Positions 57,301 through 64,000 of a DNA stretch of 64,000 bases are shown in pieces; within the stretch, counting starts at the first letter, position 1, and each line of letters opens with the position of its first letter. The notes beneath the pieces are model-generated. The model was given only the letters and a program-made list of their open reading frames with translations. It had not been told where the DNA came from and searched no databases. Source of the DNA: Lepiota brunneoincarnata (Eukaryota > Basidiomycota > Agaricomycetes > Agaricales > Agaricaceae); the NCBI GenBank assembly GCA_023014365.1, contig JAEBUN010000043.1, positions 186,001 to 250,000 on the forward strand, read 5' to 3'. The position numbers were made by a program, and so were the translations under genes.

Positions 57301-59535
57301 TGCAGCAGGCAGTATTGCTCACTCCCGATGACCACCCTGACAGACCAACACGTCTCAGCAGTCTCGGAACATCCTTCGAGAATCGGTTTCGGCGAACAGG
57401 GGTGCTCGACGACCTCGAGGAGGCGATCAAGAATCTGCAGCAGGCAGTATTGCTCACTCCCGATGACCACCCTGACAGGCCAGGAGGTCTCAACAGCCTC
57501 GGAATATTGTTTGGGATTCGGTTTCAGCGAACAGGGGTGCTCAACGACCTCGAGGAGGCGACCAAGAATCTGCAGCAGGCAGTATTGCTCACTCCCGATG
57601 ACCACCCTGACAGGCCAGCGCGTCTCAACAGCCTCGGGACGTCGCTTTGGATTCGGTTTCAGCGAACGGGGGTGCTCAGCGACCTCGAGGAGGCGATCAA
57701 GAATCTGCAGCAGGCAGTATTGCTCACTCCCGATGACCACCCTGACAGGCCAGCATGTCTCATCAGCCTCGGAACATCCTTCTGGCGTCGCTTTCATCAC
57801 ACTCGGTCATCTAATGACTTGGACAACACCATTTCACATTTTCGCTCAGCTGCGACCTCCAATATTGGCTTGCCTTTAGTCAGATCCCATGCATCCCGAG
57901 AGTGGGCTCGCTTGGAAGCTAGGCGGGATCCACTTTCTGCCCTGGATGCTTACCGTCGAGCCATTGATCTCATCCCCCAGATTGCTTGGATTGGAGATCC
58001 CATTGCCACACGACATTCTCAACTCAACGACCTTGGTGATATTCCCAGAGAAGCCGCCGCATTTGCCCTTGATATTGGCCAACCAGATCTTGCACTCGAG
58101 TGGCTCGAACAGGGCCGTTCAGTCGTCTGGAATCAGCTATTCAACCTCCGATCTTCAGTACACGACCTTCACCAAGCATATCCAGATATCTGCGCCGAGT
58201 TTGTCCAAGTCTCAAATCAGCTCCAGAACGCAACTACTCGGGGACATGCCACGATATCTAATGATGTGAAGATCTCACTCGAGGAAGAGACTCAGCGCCA
58301 TCATCGTTTTGCCGAAAAGTGGGAATCGCTTATTGAGACGATCCAATCGCTTCCGGGATTTGGAGACTTTCTACTTCCAAAGAAGGTCACCGTTCTGAAG
58401 GACGCTGCTAGTTCAGGTCCTGTGGTCGTCATCAATGTTCATGAGCGCCGTTGCGATGCCTTGGTTCTAGAACGGGGTAGAGACCGGGTGCTCCACATCC
58501 CATTGAATAAGCTCCGCTACGAGGACGTGGATAACATGTGGAAATCTCTCAGACATGATCTTTCTGATCATGGGTACCGCCACCGGAGCAGTGGACCACC
58601 AATGTTGGGAAATCCACGTCTACTGGGGGTTCTCTCAAAACTTTATTCAAGTGTCGTGAATCCTATTCTTCAGGGCTTAGGCTTGAAGGTAATGCTCACT
58701 TGTTGCCATGGAACGTGCTCATTGATATCAGTTCCAGACAGGTGGATCTTATCCTTTGACCCTTCCCCGCATTTGGTGGTGTCCAACCGGCCCCCTCACC
58801 TTCCTTCCGCTCCATGCCGCCTGTCGCTACTTGGGAACCAAGTTAGATGGGACATTCAATTACGTGATATCGTCCTACACACCAACAGTCAATGCTTTGT
58901 TGGAGGCACGAGCGATGAAACAACAGCCATTCAACCAACTTGTCGGTATCTCCATGAGCGACACCCTTCACCGAGGCCCGCTACCATGTGCAGAGACAGA
59001 AATGACAAGGATAAGAGAGCTTTTCTCTGCGGACTCTAGGTGGAAATTTCAAGTACTTCGAAACGAGCAAGTGAAGGGAAAACAGGTGCTGACTCACATG
59101 GCGAACACCAGCTGGATTCATCTCGCATGTCACGCTGTCCAGGATGGAAAAGAGCCCACACAGAGTGGTTTCGACCTCCATGACGGCCGTTTGTCAATCA
59201 CAGATATCATTGCCAAGCCATTCGCCAATGCCGACTTTGCGTTCTTGTCAGCTTGTGAAACGGCGACCGGAGATGAGAAGGCATCGGACGAAGCAGTGCA
59301 CATTACCGGTGCGATGCTGGGAGCAGGATATCGGAGTGTGATTGGGACAATGTGGGCAATACGCGATACAGCGGCTCCGATAATTGCTGAAAATGTTTAT
59401 TCGCATCTTCTTTCCGAGGGAGAGCCAAACAGCGAACGGGCAGCACGAGCATTGCATGAAGCCGTAAAGAAGCTGCGAGAGTTGAGTCCTGATTCGTTTG
59501 ATTCTTGGGTACCGTTCGTACATTATGGTGTATGA
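54324..59535 (+). CDS. TPR-CHAT protein (caspase-like protease), 1,722 residues
   Basis: CDS join 54,324-58,688 and 58,732-59,535. The 43-bp intron restores the CHAT reading (LTLPRIWWCPTGPLTFLPLHAA). Residues about 42-1,166 are 25 tandem 45-residue TPR-like units (AIKNLQQAVLLTPDDHPDRP..LNSLG......RF.RTGVL.DLEE). Residues about 1,170-1,400 are helical (LALEWLEQGRSVVWNQLF). The C-terminal CHAT domain has the catalytic pair His1589 (SWIHLACHAVQDG) and Cys1630 (FLSACETATGDE), followed by MLGAGYRSVIGTMWAI and the end SWVPFVHYGV. CHAT domains are caspase-related cysteine proteases usually gated by TPR sensors. In fungi related proteins are thought to act in regulated cell death or non-self response; that role here is inference. 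The intron is shorter than its neighbours' introns but has GT-AG ends. Confidence 0.88.
54447..57821 (+). repeat. 25 tandem 135-bp coding repeats of the TPR domain
   Basis: The unit is 135 bp (45 codons) starting GAGGAGGCGATCAAGAATC. Copies are almost identical even at synonymous sites. Four variant types of the LNSLG block alternate in mosaic order: LGTSLWIRF, LGISFGIRF (or LGILFGIRF), LGTSFENRF and LGTSLRIRF. The first and last units are the most diverged. Confidence 0.95.
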
Positions 59536-61237
59536 TGTATGCAACAACCACATTGGTAAATGACCATTTCAGTATCTTGTATGTTATCGATACTACAACC
59601 CAGTTCATGTACAGTATCACTCTTGTAAAATATATTGTCTCTGTGTCTATCTCCTCGCAAGCTGAACACTCCCGCTATCAACGGCTCCTTGAAGCCTGGG
59701 ATTGGGACGTGGACATCGCCAGCGTTTCAAGGATAAGTATACCAGGTTTGGGAAGGAGCAAAAACCATCCGAATCTCCATTCCACCAACTCGATTGCTTC
59801 ACCCGATGTGGCTCCTTGGAAAATCAATCGCATGACTTCCAGTGGGGTGGGCAGCGTAGGGCACAGGCGTCCTTTGGTCCACACCCGTCATCAACATGGT
59901 TCCGGGCTATGAATGTCAGCCTGTAATTGAAATGCGCACTCGGGCCCTGTAGTTATTGGATGAAGAGTAGGTGCAGGGGGAACAGGTTATTTGGCGTTAA
60001 ATTGGAAGTTTTCATCGAGCCCAGTGAGGAGCATGAGGTAAATTCTATGGCTTTTATTCGGTAGGGTTCGTCGTGGGGTGGCATGGGTCGGCGGGGGAGT
60101 GGCTGGTCAGTGGACGATCTGAACACCACGAGCAAACGATAAACACAACACCTGCAATTTCGGACCATCATGGACTGCTTCTCCATCGTGTCGGGATACA
60201 GGAAATCGATCCGACGGAGTGAATGTTGTAGCGACGCCTGGAGAGAGAAGCAGAAGATTCGTCAGTGGTTGAGTCATTTGACAACCTGGCAAGATTTTGG
60301 CACATTGTTAGTGGGGCATTACCCTAGATCTGCAATCAGGGTGTGAACCAAATCCTCAATTGACTCAGGCACACCTAGACGGGGTATCGACCAGCAGAGA
60401 TGTGGGTGCCTTATGCCATCCCTAGGGATAGGGAACATACCGCGTGTCGCTTTAAGGACGATTTGAGGCATAGCAAAACGACGAAGAGGGCTTGGGCAGG
60501 ACGCAATTCGGATGGTATGCGTAGAGCGGGTAATGTGTGGTAGCGGCCATGAGTATCCAGTGACTGACACAAAGAATGATATGGGGTGGGGACAGCCTGA
60601 ACGTTGGGTCCATAGTAATCTGCTGGCGCGCAGATCATCGTTAGGAGATAATCCCATCGCGTTAAAGACCAGCTCACCAAACTCCCGTCTATATCAAGCT
60701 GACCCCCTCCTATGGTACGCCCGGTCCCTCAAGAATACCCTACACTCCCAGGATACTTGGGTCCAACATCATCTGGTGCTTGGAGCCACCTCGCCTGACA
60801 AACCGAATACCCAAGTGTCTGTGCGCCCACATGAAGGAAAATCGATCATGGCAGCCAATTTTGAAGATGAGCGACATCAGCGCGGAGTTGCCGAGATATA
60901 ACCGGTCACACTACACTTTATGATTAGTCGGTGGAAATTCCGGCTCCGACTCCGATCCAACCCGGGGGTGTTGATCACCGCAAGGAGCAAGATCCTCGGC
61001 CACCCACTTTTCCCTCACGCAAAGACTCGGGCGTTGGGACAGACCAGTTTGCTCCGCCGAACTTATTGGTGTCTGTCGTTGACTGCTACCCCGCTGCGCC
61101 TCAGTTTTATGGGTACGCCCTCAAGTCCCAGCTATGCCCACGCCGGTTCTACTTGATCTACAATGGACCCTTTCCAACAGACATGGATGAAAGAAGGACA
61201 CGCCTCTCCCATGCAACCGAGCATGGCCTACCTGTCT
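59536..61237. other. Intergenic stretch, no recognised gene
   Basis: Open frames up to about 150 codons occur (for example 60,931-61,389 plus strand and 60,319-60,657 minus strand), but none shows a domain. The end of the 60,931 frame overlaps the repeated gene fragment B, so a decayed gene may start around 60,900. Confidence 0.4.
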
Positions 61238-61690
61238 ACAAAATATGTCAGCATAGTTATTTCTCTCAATTGTCAACACGTCAACCTCGGGATGTCCCCG
61301 CTACGTCCACTCCACCCACACAACGACAAGAGTCTCAGCCTCCATCGCCTCCTCAACACCATCATCGCTGCAGAATCTCGGCTGTCTAGGGATTTTGGTC
61401 CACGACTATCACAAGCAGTTTTGTACAACCCAAGCAGCTTGAGTGACGGGCTAGATTTGATTGTGAGGGGGGGGGGGATCCATGAAGACGGCGTCGAGCA
61501 GTATGGTGAGCTTACAGTTGCCTACGTGCCTTCCTCATTGCTGATTGAGTAGGAATGATGCAACAGCACTAGCACTCTTGACTCGGGATCAGCACCTACG
61601 CTTTCGCACCAGGCTGGAGGGTACATAAGGGGAGTCGACATTGGTCTCTGACACTCAGACTCGAGAGACAAGTTACTGGGAATTATGGAA
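61238..61690 (+). pseudogene. Fragment B of the repeated unknown gene
   Basis: The longest of three copies. The frame 61,163-61,552 reads LLNTIIAAESRLSRDFGPRL, YNPSSLSDGLDLIV, HEDGVEQYGELTVAYVPSSL and then stops. A run of ten G at about 61,468 may be a frame-slip site. It lies directly upstream of the decayed P-loop gene. Confidence 0.55.
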
Positions 61691-61717
61691 TGGATGAATG
61701 GCAAGTGGCCGAGCTCT

Positions 61718-63924
61718 TGATCTCCCCATTGCTATAGCTCAAGAATCAGACGGAATGCTCGATTGCGGTATGAAGGAAGCAAAGGAGGTTCTACACGAAC
61801 TGCCGGAGTTGGTTGATACAATCAAAGCGGCGTGAACGGAGCTACAGAGACATTCAGAACTTGGGTGTGTCCCCATCGAGCCCGTAATTCTTCCTCATTT
61901 CTCACTAATCTACACCCAGCGACCCGGTGATCGGAGCCTGTAACAGAACAGCCCACTGACAACACCCAAAGCCGCACAATCGCAAGTGAGCGCAAATTGA
62001 TCTAACCAGTCTACTCTTGCTGATATCCTTGCAGAGTTGGAAACTGTCCCAGACAATTTATCAGACACCATTCACTGAGCCTTAGATATCCGCGTTGTTG
62101 GAACCGCTCCCTATGCCAGATACGGGGAGCTCAGTCTTGCGGAATGTTGTATCGTTTTTTGTGTCATTGCTAAAGAACCAGACGAAATTCCCAGTACCAG
62201 CCTAACGAGGGCAATGGAGCTTATAGCCGATATTCCAGGACGTCCGAAATCTGGGCAAATATTTAGAATGGCTATAACTCGGGCTCTTATTTCTGATTTG
62301 TACATATTCAGCGCTCTTGCATCCTCGACCCCAAATACAACATCGCAGGTCCGCTGTTCCTAATTTGCTTTGTAGAGCGAGGTAGCTTTCCCTCAGACTT
62401 AATTGACATGAAGAGGTGGTTGGGCGCTGGGAGGTGTGCTACTACTTTTTGACCGTCAACTCCTATTCATCCAGAACAAGGCAGGATGGAATACCGTAGA
62501 AGGGGATCAGGATGCTGGAACAAAGCAAAGTCTCAGAGATCTGGTTAAAACCATCGAGACCTTTGAGCAGCAGACACTAAGCTTAGGGTCATCTTATGGA
62601 TGAGGCCCATGTCCTTGCCCGTTAGCACGGCGGACAAACAAAATCAGTACAATCATTATCAAGCCCTTAGCTCCGCCCTCACTTCGTCCATCGGCGACCC
62701 TGTCTTTGCCGTCTTCCTTTCAACTCATTCTTCACTCAGTCTCTTGGTGCCGCCCAGCAAACTTTGCCGATCAGCGTGAGCACATGCTACCCGAGGTGCC
62801 TCCAAGTGCCCATTACTGAGACGCCTTCTTGCTGCTCCCCACCATTGTATATCAAACCTGGACAACTCACAATCCGAGAATTATTTCTCGTTCAGCTCGG
62901 CCACCCAATGTAAGGTTTCTTTGTATGTTTTTGAGACAGCTGGTTGGTCCTTCCCAAGGTCTTGGAGCATGTTGCGTGCCAGCATAGAGAAGGATGCTGT
63001 CTGTTCCTCGGTTCCTCGACAATCAAATTTGCTTGCTCGAAACTCACTTGTTCTCAATTACCTGACCTGGGCAAAAACCTGCTTAAGCGTGAAGTTCTTT
63101 ATGGTGTTGCTTGATGACTTGATCATACTGGATTCGAGCCTCGTCATGAAGCAAGCCACCTTTATCAAAGTTGACACGGTAGCGAACCACTCGCACACCG
63201 CTTGCTCTGTGCCAGCCCACCACACATACTTTCGCTCTGGCCACCCACCGGAGCCTATTCTTGCCGAAGCTGTGGCCTATGAGATATGGCATGCCTGGGA
63301 GAAGGATCCAGAGAACAATATCATGATCGCTACCCCACTGCATTATTTTGACAGTGGCCTCGTCGGTCCGGGTGGGCGTGGGGAGGTCGTCGTGCGGTTG
63401 GACCTGACCCTGGCATAGTCCTGTTTCCATTTTCAGCAAGGGTCGCCGCATTTCAACATTTATCAAGGAGTTATTGACGGGGAATTACGCCGAGCGCATC
63501 CTGGACAGCAAGCTGGACGATGCTGTGGAAACATGGAGCACAACATAAAGCTGGGTGAGGCGTTCAAGAAGAGTATTCTTCGATTTACACACTTTGTAAA
63601 GGCAGCCAACAAAAGCGTACTCGACATGGAGGCATTACTCGCTGCACTTGTCCGCGGGACAGCTTTCAACTCCACAGGAGGCAGTCGATTTTACTGTTCC
63701 TATTCTTCTTGATCCCAACCTACCCCTTGAGCCATCGGTTATGACTCCACTTCTTGTCCAAGTGAAATGGCGCAAAGTGCTGGGGCCAGTCAACCCCTGA
63801 TCGATGAAGATGAAGAGGCGAAAGTTGGTTTGTTCCCTGCCGCCGTGGGCTCCGGGGACGAGCGACCGTATCCTGACGCTCATGGAAAAGATGGGCATCA
63901 GAGATAACCCCACCTTCGACCTCG
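61718..63924 (+). pseudogene. Decayed paralogue of the P-loop NTPase gene
   Basis: This aligns with 42,678-45,540 exon by exon: the helical module with its intron and linker exon, a second module, the Walker B region (MDEAHVLA at about 62,600), the HVAC/MLNAS-like junction intron, the PAHHTYFRSGH block (63,210-63,250) and the LLVQVKWRK motif near 63,750. The exon that carries the Walker A loop (43,468-44,003 in the intact gene) is almost wholly deleted, and stops and shifts occur throughout. It cannot encode a working NTPase. Confidence 0.8.
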
Positions 63925-64000
63925 TCAAGAGCATCAGCCTCCGTCGCCTCCTCAACTGCAGTCAATGCTGTTATCGCTGCAGAGTCTTGGCTGTCCAGGG
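63925..64000 (+). pseudogene. Fragment C of the repeated unknown gene, cut by window end
   Basis: It reads ASVASSTAVNAVIAAESWLSR in the frame conserved with fragments A and B. It directly follows the P-loop pseudogene and runs out of the window. Confidence 0.5.

Noticed and set aside
54447..57821. A regularly spaced repeat array that could look like CRISPR or satellite DNA
   Set aside because: The 135-bp units are continuous in one open frame with a TPR-like protein pattern and no spacers; the organism is a fungus.

Overview
The window is genomic DNA of a filamentous basidiomycete, most likely an Agaricomycete. The evidence is dense short introns of about 50-60 bp with GT-AG borders, a chromodomain Ty3/gypsy element, and gene families typical of mushroom genomes: a TPR-CHAT protein, a NACHT-type fragment and Crinkler-RHS-like P-loop proteins. 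I cannot name the species.

The left part (1-28,142) is a nest of transposons. A decayed minus-strand Ty3/gypsy copy (1-3,687) abuts an old plus-strand gypsy LTR. A young, complete gypsy element of the related family (3,791-12,032) has inserted into that old LTR. It has 698-bp LTRs, the target duplication AGAAG, a gag ORF, a pol ORF ending in a chromodomain, and a third ORF that runs into the 3' LTR. A much larger composite retroelement follows (12,899-28,142). It is broken by many stops, carries a Tc1/mariner insertion and two antisense spliced gene remnants, one with a Zn2Cys6-type motif. It is peppered with about 25 copies of the 8-bp palindrome TAAGCTTA. Its right LTR abuts a ZPR1 gene that has lost its N-terminal half.

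The middle (28,143-42,030) holds the truncated ZPR1 gene, an intact six-exon DUF4140/DUF4139 (MuiA-like) gene, a MITE-like element, a broken partial copy of the DUF4139 gene, and a Ty1/copia element. The copia element has nearly identical 327-bp LTRs and the target duplication GCACT, but carries stop codons and a second Tc1 copy.

The right part (42,031-64,000) is gene-bearing. It contains a seven-exon P-loop NTPase with a possible restriction-nuclease-like C-terminus, a NACHT-type pseudogene, a minus-strand cyclin-box gene, an eight-exon ubiquitin C-terminal hydrolase with a 12-nt microexon, and a 1,722-residue TPR-CHAT protein with 25 nearly identical 45-residue repeats. At the end is a decayed paralogue of the P-loop gene, flanked by fragments of another repeated gene. 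Three putative defence or self-recognition families (P-loop effector-like, NACHT-type, TPR-CHAT) thus lie within about 17 kb.

A theme across the window is nonsense mutation of CGA to TGA in several unrelated transposons, consistent with C-to-T decay at methylated CpG, while the young gypsy element escapes it. Exon coordinates were derived by eye from reading frames, splice signals and family conservation.
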